Origin: Bdellovibrio svalbardensis
Lineage (GTDB): Bacteria > Bdellovibrionota > Bdellovibrionia > Bdellovibrionales > Bdellovibrionaceae
Assembly (NCBI RefSeq): GCF_029531655.1
Contig: NZ_JANRMI010000002.1
Span: forward strand, 434,001-498,000
DNA length: 64,000 bases
Direction: 5' to 3'
This document shows positions 1 through 9,400 of the stretch, piece after piece. The stretch's first letter is position 1, and the number at the start of each line of letters is the position of its first letter. A model generated the notes under the pieces. That model had not been told where the DNA came from and made no database searches. It saw only the letters and a program-made list of their open reading frames with translations. Both the position numbers and the translations under genes were made by a program.

Positions 1-2440
1 CCGCCTCTTTTGTAAGACGACCGTTTGTGATGATGCCTTGGAGGTCTTCCTTATTCAAAATGTAGTGAGTGTTAGCCAGTTTGATATTCAAAGCCTTAGT
101 CAATGGAGAAGCTGCTGGCATAGCATTGACGTTGATCAATGCTAGATTGTTCTCTTGTGCGAATTGAGGATTTGCAGAGCGAGCTGTCGCAGCTTTCAAA
201 GCAGAAGCCTTGGCATCTAGACCTTCTTTGACAACTTGAGTGATCAATCCCTTTGTTGCTGAGTCATTGTTGCCTGAACCGCTCAAAAGGAAAGTGCTGA
301 TTGATGACGCGTCGACAATTCTCAATGGACGAGAAGCCTCGTCGACGTTCAAAACCACAGGGCCCACAAAAGTTGGGGTTTCAAGGCCGGTACTTGTATC
401 AATCGCAGAATCAAGGGCAGCGCCGGCCTGCTTGAGGTTGATTCCGGCAGCAGTTACTTCCACTTTAGTTTCATCGACAGGGTAAAGTTCAACCAGCATG
501 TTATTGCGGTTGCCCAGCGCTTTCAAATCCTGAGTCTGGAAAGTGATATCTGTGTTGATTTGACCGCTCATGACATTGACGAATTTTTCTGCTGAAGAGA
601 CATAAGTGTTCTTGCTGTCGTAGTCGCGGTTGCGAACAACTGCCAGTTTAAGAAGATAAACACCGTCACGAAGCTTTTCAACTTCGCCGCGACCGTAGGA
701 AAGACTTGAGTACATCAAAATACGCGGATCCATCTTGAACTGAATCTTTTTGATAACATTGAGATTCAAAAGGTTATCCACCTGATAGTTGTATGACAAA
801 GTGTTGTAGCTGAAAGAGTCCATGATCACTTGAGTCTTCGGACGAGACTCTGCTTTGCAATCCAAAGCAAGCTTTTCGTTGGCATCGACATAGCGAAGAT
901 CACGACCCATGGAACCATTGTTGTCCCAAGGATTTACGATGATCGCCAGTTTTTCGTTCATGCCAAGATCTGCATTTTCGATTTGTACGTAGCCTTTGAT
1001 GTAACGTTGGCAATCGAAGTATTTGATTTTGATGCTTTCATCCCAAGTGATGCAGGCATTGTTGTCAGTTTTTACAGAGGCAGACACTGCGGTATCACCT
1101 TCGTTTTGGCGGAACTTTGTGACTTTGAATGTTTGTGCACGAGCCGATTTTTGATCCAAGCCATTTTTTACACAGGCTTTGATATTGTAAATCACTTCGC
1201 GAGTTGAAGTGGTCTCTGCACCCACTCTAACATTTTTGATCTCAAGCTGAGAAACTTCGATCTTTGGTTTTTGATAGGCGTCTTGCTGCAAGGTCTCCGC
1301 AGGCGCGCCAGAGCCAGAACCAGAACCAGAAGCTGGATTTGATACATTTGGCATTTGTGCATTTACGTAGTTATCAATCTTGAAGTTTTGCTCTTGTGCC
1401 ACTTGGCTGGCTAATTTCAAGAAAGAAGAACCTTTGATTTGGTCATAGTCGCCAAGAATATAGATGCCATCAAAGCCAGTAAGGCCTTCTGGACCGTTTT
1501 CAGGAAGAAGTTGCACACCCAAAACCATTTGTCCACGAGTTGGGATCGCCGCCAAAGAGATTGGAGCTCTTACAGCCAAGCTGCCGTTTTCCATTTTAGC
1601 GTCCAGAACCGCTGTTTGCGCAAGCAAGCGGTGAAGTTCTTTGCCATTTGCAAGGTAAGAGTGGATCAACTTAATGCGTGCTTTGAAGGAACCGGATGTC
1701 AAGGGGCGGAGAACGATCTCGCCGTTCATTTTAGTTAATTGAATCGCAGGAGTTCCTCTCATCTCAACGAGAAGATCAACACCGGTGGAAGTTAGCTTTT
1801 GTTCTGTCACAAACAAGCGTCCCTCTTCAAGCCAAAGAGGACGAGTGCGAAGTTTTTGATCCGCAGAGAAACCCTTGAGTGCCAAAGAAGAAACCTTTTG
1901 GGACTTTACCAAATTAGGGATGGCATCTTCGTTTTTTACATCCATCACGGGCGCTAGGTTTTCGCCATGAGACCAGGGATTGATCGCATAAGAAACAGTG
2001 CGCACGCCCTTATGAAGGCCTGTGCCGCGAATGTGACGGTCAATCTTGATGTACTGAGAATCTGCCAAATAATTGTATTGAATTGTTTCAGACCAAACCA
2101 AGCAGCCAGAAGCATCTGTTGTGACTTCTTTGCCGGCTTCGTCGATTTTAAATTTGTGACCCGAGATGACTTTGTTGTAGTAGATGTCTTTCAAGCAAGC
2201 ATAAAGGTTGAACACTTTGGAAGTAGGAAGGGCAAATGAACCTTCTTTGGTAGATTCCAAAACAGAAGAACGACTTGGTGCCGCCTCAACATTGAAGGTT
2301 GCCGCTTCCGAGTTGTCAGCAGTAGCATCAGCAGCTTGCGCTGTGGCTTCCTTATCTTTAGGTGTCGGCAAGTTACAAGCCGCAAGACTTAGAACATTCA
2401 AGCTAAGAAGTAGGGTGATAAGAGTCTTAGATGTTTGCAT
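1..2440 (-). CDS. Large two-module secreted lipoprotein (C-terminus beyond window)
   Basis: The minus-strand frame is open from an ATG at 2440 to the window edge, giving at least 813 residues; the stop lies outside. The N-terminus is a lipoprotein signal with lipobox LSLAAC (Cys22). Two similar modules follow. Residues about 75-345 and 415-680 share the pattern AC(L/V)K, then GC(L/I).W.E.I.Y, a YIK segment, NPW, and later a strand-rich stretch ending in QLLPENG or ELYPVDE. They are joined near residues 370-380 by a serine-glycine linker. The start codon lies inside the end of the upstream barrel gene (14-nt overlap), so the two are probably translationally coupled and their products may work together at the outer membrane. 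I do not recognise a named family. Reading frame and lipoprotein nature are seen; partnership is inferred. Confidence 0.85.
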   Translation of the reverse strand, partial: MQTSKTLITLLLSLNVLSLAACNLPTPKDKEATAQAADATADNSEAATFNVEAAPSRSSVLESTKEGSFALPTSKVFNLYACLKDIYYNKVISGHKFKIDEAGKEVTTDASGCLVWSETIQYNYLADSQYIKIDRHIRGTGLHKGVRTVSYAINPWSHGENLAPVMDVKNEDAIPNLVKSQKVSSLALKGFSADQKLRTRPLWLEEGRLFVTEQKLTSTGVDLLVEMRGTPAIQLTKMNGEIVLRPLTSGSFKARIKLIHSYLANGKELHRLLAQTAVLDAKMENGSLAVRAPISLAAIPTRGQMVLGVQLLPENGPEGLTGFDGIYILGDYDQIKGSSFLKLASQVAQEQNFKIDNYVNAQMPNVSNPASGSGSGSGAPAETLQQDAYQKPKIEVSQLEIKNVRVGAETTSTREVIYNIKACVKNGLDQKSARAQTFKVTKFRQNEGDTAVSASVKTDNNACITWDESIKIKYFDCQRYIKGYVQIENADLGMNEKLAIIVNPWDNNGSMGRDLRYVDANEKLALDCKAESRPKTQVIMDSFSYNTLSYNYQVDNLLNLNVIKKIQFKMDPRILMYSSLSYGRGEVEKLRDGVYLLKLAVVRNRDYDSKNTYVSSAEKFVNVMSGQINTDITFQTQDLKALGNRNNMLVELYPVDETKVEVTAAGINLKQAGAALDSAIDTSTGLETPTFVGPVVLNVDEASRPLRIVDASSISTFLLSGSGNNDSATKGLITQVVKEGLDAKASALKAATARSANPQFAQENNLALINVNAMPAASPLTKALNIKLANTHYILNKEDLQGIITNGRLTKEA

Positions 2441-3575
2441 AGAATGTCTCCAACTTGATCATCAAAGCCTTTTCGCGGGATTGAACTGGGTTTGCATACA
2501 TGACTTCCGCGTCTCTGTACTGGATGCCCAATTTAAAACCTTCTTTTTTGAAAGAAAAATAAGTCTCTGCCCCGTAACCGATGCGATTGGTTTCGAAGTT
2601 GCGGGCATTGAAGTAAGAGACCGCCGCTTCTGGCGCGATCGAAAAGTAGAAACCTTTGAATGTCCAATCCATATTGCGGGTCATTTGAATATTCGTTCCA
2701 AGAGAGTATCTGACTGCGTTCGCGTCTTCAGAAGAGACTTTGTCATTGTGGAGGTAATCCACTTGGCCCAGAAGATCGACGCTGCTAAGAACCGGGATTT
2801 GCAGCTCGGTGGAAGCTTCGATGCCTTGGAACTTGTTAAGGAACGTGTATTGAGCGTCAGAGACGTTGTTGATTTGCATATTTCCCAGCAGCAAAGACTG
2901 TTGCGCCACTGCTGACGGTAGATTGTTGAACAAGAAGTAGCTAACACCAGTTTTCCAGAAAGTATTTTTGCTTGGCTGCCATTTCAACAGCAAAGCCGCA
3001 GTGTTCAATGACGGAGTCGCTTCAAGTTCTTTGGTGTTTGTGCTTAAAGAAGTTGATGTTGGGATGGCTGTTTCTACTGCAAGACCAGCTTCCATGGTGT
3101 CACCCTTTGCCAAACCCATAAGACGAGCCGCTGGGAATGCCATATCGTCGATCAAGAGGGCGGAGTGCATGAATCTTTGGTTCAAAGCACCTGCTGAAAA
3201 ACGAAGGTTGTTGAAAGGTGTATAATGAGCGGCCGCTTGATTCAAAAGAATCTTATTTTCCATTTTGTCTGCGCCATCAATAGTTTGAGACTGGCCTGAA
3301 ACCAGGCGAATGGAAGGCTGTAGATCCAGAAACAATGAAGAGGACAGAGTGTACTTAGAGCGAAGATCGAAACGGAAATCGACATATTTTGATTGAGATT
3401 GCTCATCCTTGAAGTCTTGGCCAGCAAGACGAACTCGCCAGTCTGCCTGGAATTTTTCTTCCTTCTTCTTTGTTGGCAAAGAAGTGCTGATTTGGTTCAC
3501 CACTTGGTCCTGAGACCAAGCTTGCGAAGCCAGTATCATAATGAGACAAAATGTCGAAATCACACTTCTTTTCAT
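2427..3575 (-). CDS. Outer-membrane beta-barrel protein
   Basis: 382 residues starting with a Sec signal peptide (MKRSVIS...SQAWSQ). The mature protein is rich in alternating polar/hydrophobic strands such as YFSFKKEGFKLGIQYRD, and has a terminal strand ending in ETFYANI, all typical of outer-membrane barrels in the porin/alginate-export style. No enzymatic motif is visible. Its 3' end overlaps the start of the large lipoprotein by 14 nt, so the barrel is the first gene of a two-gene operon. Function as a pore or as an export/anchoring platform for the lipoprotein cannot be decided from sequence. The ATG at 3575 is the natural start because it directly precedes the signal peptide. Confidence 0.8.
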   Translation of the reverse strand: MKRSVISTFCLIMILASQAWSQDQVVNQISTSLPTKKKEEKFQADWRVRLAGQDFKDEQSQSKYVDFRFDLRSKYTLSSSLFLDLQPSIRLVSGQSQTIDGADKMENKILLNQAAAHYTPFNNLRFSAGALNQRFMHSALLIDDMAFPAARLMGLAKGDTMEAGLAVETAIPTSTSLSTNTKELEATPSLNTAALLLKWQPSKNTFWKTGVSYFLFNNLPSAVAQQSLLLGNMQINNVSDAQYTFLNKFQGIEASTELQIPVLSSVDLLGQVDYLHNDKVSSEDANAVRYSLGTNIQMTRNMDWTFKGFYFSIAPEAAVSYFNARNFETNRIGYGAETYFSFKKEGFKLGIQYRDAEVMYANPVQSREKALMIKLETFYANI

Positions 3576-3599
3576 GCAGTCCCCATTTTCACAGGACTA

Positions 3600-3643
3600 C
3601 ATTTCAAAAGCCGTGCGCAGCAAAAGGCTCTTCATTTCAAAAG
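3600..3643. repeat. Direct repeat CATTTCAAAAG upstream of barrel gene
   Basis: The 11-mer CATTTCAAAAG occurs at 3600-3610 and again at 3633-3643, exactly 33 nt apart (about three helical turns), 25-68 nt upstream of the barrel gene start. On the coding strand it reads CTTTTGAAATG. The spacing and position fit a regulator binding on one DNA face, but no protein is known to bind it. Confidence 0.4.
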
Positions 3644-3691
3644 TAAAAGACTTAATAAAAATGCTTTGTACAGGTGACGTTCTTCGGCGCT

Positions 3692-3714
3692 GGCTGTCTT
3701 TCTATGAGACAGCC
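3692..3714 (-). terminator. Hairpin downstream of NlpC-like gene
   Basis: GGCTGTCT and AGACAGCC form a perfect 8-bp stem with a 7-nt loop, 11 nt past the stop of the minus-strand gene ending at 3726. There is no T-run after it, so it may stabilise the transcript end rather than act as a classical intrinsic terminator. Confidence 0.45.
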
Positions 3715-3725
3715 AAGTGATGGGA

Positions 3726-5483
3726 TTAAGGGATGTATTTGTCGATATAGTAAAGGAAGTCATAGCGATAGAACGTAGGGTTCTTCGCATTTTCCGCCTC
3801 GAGCTCTTCGAGGGTTTGACCATACACGACGGTGTTGTCCTTCACGAGAAGATTGCGGATAAAGTTCTGAGCCTTGTACCAGCGAGTTTTATTCTCATCA
3901 TCAGTGCAAGTGCCAAGCTCTTGGGGCGAAGAGGCTCCCATACGTCTTTCGATGCATAAATACGGGTCGAAGGAGAGGCGATTTACGCGGCTCAAGCCAT
4001 CGAGTAAATTGAAGGTCACCATTTTCCCTGCAGAGTTCTTGTAAGAAATCCTGCAGGTTTCTCCCGCGGTTTTGGCCATCGCAATAACGTCGGCCTTAAA
4101 ACTGCCACCATTATATTCAATCAAAGAATCACGGGCGTTGATGCGATCGTTGTATCCCTTGATGGATTTGATGATTTCGTAAAACGTCGAGCGAATTCGG
4201 AAGTCTCTACCAGGGGTCGAATAGTTTTCCCAATCGCCCTCGGCCTGATAGATATTCATCGGCAATTTCTCTGGATGGGGTTGCAGATGCAAGCCCTGGT
4301 CAATGGCCTTTTGTGCATCCAAAGCGCGATCTTGGAAGCCAGAGCAAAGTTCATCGATTTCTGCTTTGAGTTGATCCAGCGGGCGAATTTTTGTATTGGC
4401 ATCTGTCGCAAGGTTCAATTTCAGGAATTCATAATAGTCAACGATACGGCCTTGGACAGCGAAAGTGCCTTTGGACCAGTTACCAGAGGGATCTGGATTT
4501 GTTCCCACAAATTGCTCAAGCGAAAAACCAGGAATACTTTGGTTGTTTGCAGTCACGATCGCTCCAGCCGTATAGCCAGTGGAATTGCTGCGCGCGCTGA
4601 CAATTGAAAAAGGACGGAAGTTTTTAAATCCGGCACCATGAGCCGGGCGACTGCGCAGGAACGCTTTATTGTAAAGCTTATGAGTGACTCCGTTATCAGG
4701 ATGGGAGTCGAAGTATCGAACATCACCAGTTGGTGTCACTTCATAAACCACGGCCACATGCCCTGAGGGATCGTAGATGATCGTTCCTGGCTTGATATTG
4801 TTGCGATCCATTTTTACCGGGTAAAAGTCCGGATCGACGGGCATTGTTGTGTTCGCATCAAAGCGATAATTCGATGAATTTACATTAGAGATGATGTAGC
4901 GAGCCGAACTAAAGAAGTTGTAGGACTTTGGCTCTGCTGCGGGAATAGTGGTGCGAGACTTCATCAGTGTCCCGCTTTTGCTATTCGCTAAAGAGAAGTC
5001 ACGAGCTGCATTGGGGAATAAGTTAAAAAGCTTTCTTTGGTCGCTCGTCCACTCTTCAATGTCTTCCGGCGTTCCTGATTTGCCGGTCACTGCTGTGAAC
5101 GGAAGACCATTTTTCCAGGCATAATACATTCTTAAAAGGTAGGGGAATCTGCCGCAGTCAGCATAGAAGAAAACTTCAGACTCTTGGGCTGGATCATAGT
5201 AGGGATTCGACATTGGATTTTTGAAGCAAGTATCAACGCTGTTACATTTTGATTTCGCCATGCGAACCACAAAGTTCTGATAACCTTGCTCATCACTCGC
5301 ATCCCACTGTGTTTTGCGCACAGTCCAGGCACCCTTTGCAGAGTTACTGTTTTTAAACGCAATTTCCATAGAAGGCGCAGGGGTTGCTCCTAATATATCA
5401 GCGGAAGCCCAAGGTGCTGCCAATAACGCGCAAGCCGTTAAACCGAGTGCGACTATATTAAAAGGATGTCTTAAGGTTTTCAT
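3726..5483 (-). CDS. Secreted NlpC/P60-like cysteine-peptidase-type protein
   Basis: 585 residues from the ATG at 5483, chosen because it begins a clear signal peptide (MKTLRHPF...AAPWASA); the frame stays open upstream without a credible start. Cys110 sits in ADCGRFPYLLRMYYAW at the start of a predicted helix, His242 in DPSGHVAVVYEV on a predicted strand, and an FDSHPDNGVT segment follows at about 258-267. This Cys-His order with a GHVAVVYE-type strand resembles the papain-like NlpC/P60 or CHAP hydrolases that cut peptidoglycan peptides or amides. The match is by motif only; the region after residue 280 is unassigned. Possible roles are wall remodelling or a secreted amidase. Fold assignment is an inference of moderate certainty. 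Confidence 0.65.
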   Translation of the reverse strand: MKTLRHPFNIVALGLTACALLAAPWASADILGATPAPSMEIAFKNSNSAKGAWTVRKTQWDASDEQGYQNFVVRMAKSKCNSVDTCFKNPMSNPYYDPAQESEVFFYADCGRFPYLLRMYYAWKNGLPFTAVTGKSGTPEDIEEWTSDQRKLFNLFPNAARDFSLANSKSGTLMKSRTTIPAAEPKSYNFFSSARYIISNVNSSNYRFDANTTMPVDPDFYPVKMDRNNIKPGTIIYDPSGHVAVVYEVTPTGDVRYFDSHPDNGVTHKLYNKAFLRSRPAHGAGFKNFRPFSIVSARSNSTGYTAGAIVTANNQSIPGFSLEQFVGTNPDPSGNWSKGTFAVQGRIVDYYEFLKLNLATDANTKIRPLDQLKAEIDELCSGFQDRALDAQKAIDQGLHLQPHPEKLPMNIYQAEGDWENYSTPGRDFRIRSTFYEIIKSIKGYNDRINARDSLIEYNGGSFKADVIAMAKTAGETCRISYKNSAGKMVTFNLLDGLSRVNRLSFDPYLCIERRMGASSPQELGTCTDDENKTRWYKAQNFIRNLLVKDNTVVYGQTLEELEAENAKNPTFYRYDFLYYIDKYIP

Positions 5484-5920
5484 AATAAGGGATCGGGTTG
5501 CAAACCCAGGGCCACGACTTCTCAAACTGGGAATCAATAGAATCGATCTCTGCGTGAATTGCTGTCGCAGCAATTGACAGAAGCCACGAAAGGGAATTGT
5601 CAGAGAGGGTTCTGCACAAGGTCTTGTTCGCAGAATTGGGGGGAGCACAAATTTTGTTGGTTTGTTGTTAACGAACTTTTTGTTTCGATTGTTGCAATAT
5701 CCTTCATAAGTTCTAAGACATGCGTATTGTTTTCGCTGCGAGCTGCGATTTATCAGGAGATGAAGTTGTAAAACTGTTGCGGATTCTGAGGCTTTACAAC
5801 AGGGACACAGGGCTTTTTTCTTAACAATTCCATACTAATAGGGGATTTCCTTGCAATTTCTTAATTGAAACTTACTCACAATGTGGCCGAAGAGATATGT
5901 GGCTAATTAAGGATGTGTAA
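5484..5920. other. 437-nt divergent intergenic region
   Basis: No credible gene lies here. It separates the leftward NlpC-like gene from the rightward fibre cassette 1, so it should hold both promoters. It contains a perfect hairpin at 5557-5575 (AATTGCTG, TCG, CAGCAATT), 74 nt upstream of the NlpC-like start, and an A/T-rich stretch at 5820-5870. Short frames present in it have no ribosome site and no recognisable product. Confidence 0.6.
5867..5893 (+). promoter_or_regulatory. Possible sigma-28 (FliA-type) promoter of fibre cassette 1
   Basis: GAAACTTA at 5867-5874 is followed, 15 nt after the GAAA, by GCCGAAGA at 5886-5893. The FliA consensus is TAAA-N15-GCCGATAA, so the core GCCGA and the spacing match while two -10 bases and one -35 base differ. 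The predicted start would be about 20 nt before the lipoprotein start codon. Suggestive only. Confidence 0.3.
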
Positions 5921-6466
5921 GTGAATCAAATGGTAGCGAGGTCAAAACTTATATTGTTAAGTTCATTCACGGTGTGTGCTGTGAGTGCCTGCGCGCCTTC
6001 GGAAAACCCGATTAGTGAAGATCTGATTAAAACAAGTCCTCCGACTTTCTCAGGACTCACTACTCAGAACTATACAACTCCTTCTGTTACATTTGAGCTT
6101 AACGGCGAATGCGACACCAAATCTTTTGGTTTGGAGTACTCGTTTGATGAACAAGAGTGGATCAAGATTCCTGACGGCTGCCTCAATGGCACCTTCAAAA
6201 TTGGTCTGACGATTGCCAAGTCAAAAACAGTCTTTGCCCGAGCTCTCACAAAAAAAGGTAGAACATCTTCATCTCAAGCGACGGTTCGTTTGGTGTTGCC
6301 ACCAACGTCTCCAGCTTTTCAAACTGTTACAGCAGGACTCTCATCGGATGAAGGTTCAAAGGCTTTGCAGTTTACAATGAGCTCTTCCATTCAAGGAAAG
6401 ACTCTTGTGAATGCAGACTTTAATTTGAATAGCAATGTTGTTGGGGTGGTGTATGGATCTCCATAA
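5921..6466 (+). CDS. Ig-like lipoprotein of fibre cassette 1
   Basis: 181 residues, GTG start at 5921 with AAGGAT about 8 nt upstream; an in-frame ATG at 5930 is the alternative. The lipobox is VSAC at the end of a hydrophobic signal. The mature part looks like one beta-sandwich domain: GECDTKSFGLEYSFDEQEW, a second Cys in PDGC, then VFARALTKKGR. The same order (Cys, SFD...W, Cys, FRAL...G) is found in the lipoprotein preceding the second fibre at 53565-54128. The 3' end overlaps the fibre gene start by 14 nt. The likely role is a membrane-bound partner, anchor or export helper for the fibre; this is inferred from context, not from a known family. Confidence 0.8.
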   Translation: MNQMVARSKLILLSSFTVCAVSACAPSENPISEDLIKTSPPTFSGLTTQNYTTPSVTFELNGECDTKSFGLEYSFDEQEWIKIPDGCLNGTFKIGLTIAKSKTVFARALTKKGRTSSSQATVRLVLPPTSPAFQTVTAGLSSDEGSKALQFTMSSSIQGKTLVNADFNLNSNVVGVVYGSP

Positions 6467-9400
6467 GAAGTCTATTGCATCTTTTTTAAGTCTGTCAGTG
6501 GTATTTCTATTGGGGCAGGCCTCCTTTGCATCAACTTCAGTGCCATCGTTATTGCCTTTTCAGGGAAGATTGACTGATACTACGGGACACCCGATTAACT
6601 ATGGCGTTTCTGTAGCCTTCCGTATTTATCCTCCCACGGGCACTTGCTATATCTATGAAGAGACTCAATTTATCACACCAAATACTTATGGTGTGTTCTC
6701 AACTCTTCTTGGTGTGGCCTCCAATTCGACCGGTCCGAGCAATTCTTTTTCGTCAATTTTTAATAATTTAGCTTCGGTGAGTTTGAACAATTCATGTATG
6801 GCCGTGTATGTGCCTGCTGCCAATGACTGGCGACGCATTGAAGTTTTAGTGAACGGCGACCCAATTGGCGGGATGCAGACATTGGGAGCTTCTCCATTTG
6901 CATTGAATTCGGAATCATTGCAGGGTTTGACGGCAGATAAATTCATTCAAGTGTCAGGGACGGTGACGCAAGCAGCTTTGCAGTCTATGACTTCAGGTGC
7001 GGATGCAAGCGCCTATCATAACCATGACAGTCTTTATGCGCGTGTGGACGGTACCAATTCTTACTCAGGTAATATTTCCACCTCTGCTAATATCGTGACG
7101 TCTTCTGGAAAAATCGGAATTGGTATAGCGAATCCAAATGCTGACCTTGAAATTAAAAAAGACAATCCAAGCATTCGACTACAGTCGAACGCAGCTTCGG
7201 GCGGCATTCCCGCTCTTGACTTCTATAGTGGCAATGCGACTCAACGTGCGCGCATTGAAAGTGCTGAAGGCAGCAATACCTTGAAGTTCTATACAGGGAC
7301 AACCGAAGCTTTCCGCCTGGATGCTTCGCAAAATGCATACTTCAGCGGTAATGCTTTTGTCGCTGGCAGTTTGCAAGTTGGGAAATATACGAATGCACAA
7401 GAGACGACGTTAAATACTTATTTAACAGGTGCGGCAGCGGGTGCCGCTGGAACAATCTGGTATAACAGTACGGGGAACAACCTTAAGTTTTGGAATGGCT
7501 CATCCATCCAGTCCGTTGGTACGGTGACATCGGTCACAGCAGGCGCTGGCTTGACGGGTGGAACCGTGACGTCAAGCGGGACATTGGCTGTAGATGCTGG
7601 TACCACTGCAAATAAAATTGTACAGTTGGACGGCTCCGCGAAATTGCCAGCTGTTGATGGCTCCCAACTTACTGGCTTAACTGCGACTCAAATTTCTTCG
7701 GGTGTTTTGCCTGCATCACGTGGTGGTACGGGCTTGTCATCACTGGGAACTGCAAATCAAGTTCTAGGCGTGAACAACGCGGGCACGGCGGCAGAGTACA
7801 AAACAATCACTGCAGGCAGTGGTGTGAGCATTTCTCATGGCGCGAATTCCATCACGATTAATGCCGTGGGTACGGGTGGAACAGTGACCAGTGTGGATGT
7901 TGCGGTACCGGCTTATATGTCCACAAGCGGCGGTCCAGTGACCAGCTCGGGCACCGTGACTTTGGGGTTCAACTCACAAACAGCGAAGACCGTTTTCGCA
8001 GCTCCGCAAGGATCAAGTGGAGCTCCTGGCTTTAGAAATCTTAATATTGTTGATATTGCTTCCAGTGTTGCTGGAAATTTCATGACCGCTTCGGGGGCTT
8101 GTCCTGCCGGTCAATCGCTGACTTATCTTTCAGCGAGCGATACGATGAGCTGTCAGGCTTATTCGATCACTTCGGGCCAAGTCACGGGCGCGTTGGGATA
8201 CACTCCTTTAGCGAATGCATTAAATAGTGCGCAGATCTTTGTCGGTAGCGCTGGTAATGTTGCGACAGCAGTCTCTATGTCTGGAGATGTGAGCTTGACG
8301 AATGCTGGTGTAGCGACAGTCGGCGGTCTTGGCGGTAAAGCTTTCAATGGAACTTTGGCGACTAGTAACAAAATTCTTTGGTACAACCAGGCTGGTGATA
8401 AAATCAATATCACTTCTTTGCCGACTTGTACGGCCAGTCAGTATTTAACTTTCGATGGTGCCGCTTGGACTTGTGCGACGGATGTGGGATCTGGCGGCAA
8501 TGTGGCTTCTTTGACTGCTAACTATCCTTTGAAAAATAATGGTACCGCTTCGAATCCTGTTTTGGATTTGCAATATGACTCTGCCCAGTTTGATTTGAAT
8601 AGCAATAATTTACACCTTAAAGCAGGCGGCATCACGAGTACGGAGCTTTCTGCAACTGGTGTTGGCGCGGGCACCTATAAGTCAGTGACTGTTGATACCA
8701 AAGGTCGTGTGACTGCGGGAACTAATCCTTCCACACTTGCAGGTTATGGCATCACGGATGCTTTACCACTCGCTGGTGGGACGATGAGTGGTGCGATTGA
8801 TATGAGTGGTAACAATGTGACCAATCTAGGTTATATGACCATGGCGGCAAATAAGTCTTTGCATCTTTCGAACAATGCTGCGGATCCAGCGGGATTGACA
8901 GCTGCTGATAAAGGTAAAACTTGGTTTAACTCGACAACCAATCAAATTAAATACTGGGATGGATCTGCTGCGGTGGTCGTGAGCGCTTCGGGTAACTATT
9001 TGACGGACCTGACGGGCGATGTGACCGCTTCGGGTCCTGGTTCTGCGGCAGCGACGATTGCTGCGAATGCAGTGACAACTGGTAAAATTTCAGACGGCAC
9101 AATTTTGGGTGCGGATATGAATTTTACTGGTGTGAATACAGCTACCTCTGGGCTTGCGGTGGTGGATTCAACGGGTAAGTTCTTTAACTTCGCCTGCGGA
9201 ACGGCCGGTCATGTTGCGACTTGGACTGCCTCGGGATGGGCGTGTCAGGCGCCGGCGCCAACGGGCGTAACAAGTGTTGCTACCGGGACTGGCTTGAGTG
9301 GTGGGCCGATTACGAGCACTGGGACTATCTCTTTGGCGAATACAGCGGTGACTGCGGCTTCATATGGATCTGCAACTCAGGTGGGTGCATTCACTGTTGA

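Noticed and set aside
2208-2915. 235-codon plus-strand frame
   Set aside because: Antisense to the barrel and lipoprotein genes, both of which have signal peptides and coherent strands.
5559-5771. 70-codon frame in the 437-nt divergent region
   Set aside because: No ribosome site, no domain, and it runs through the likely promoter area.
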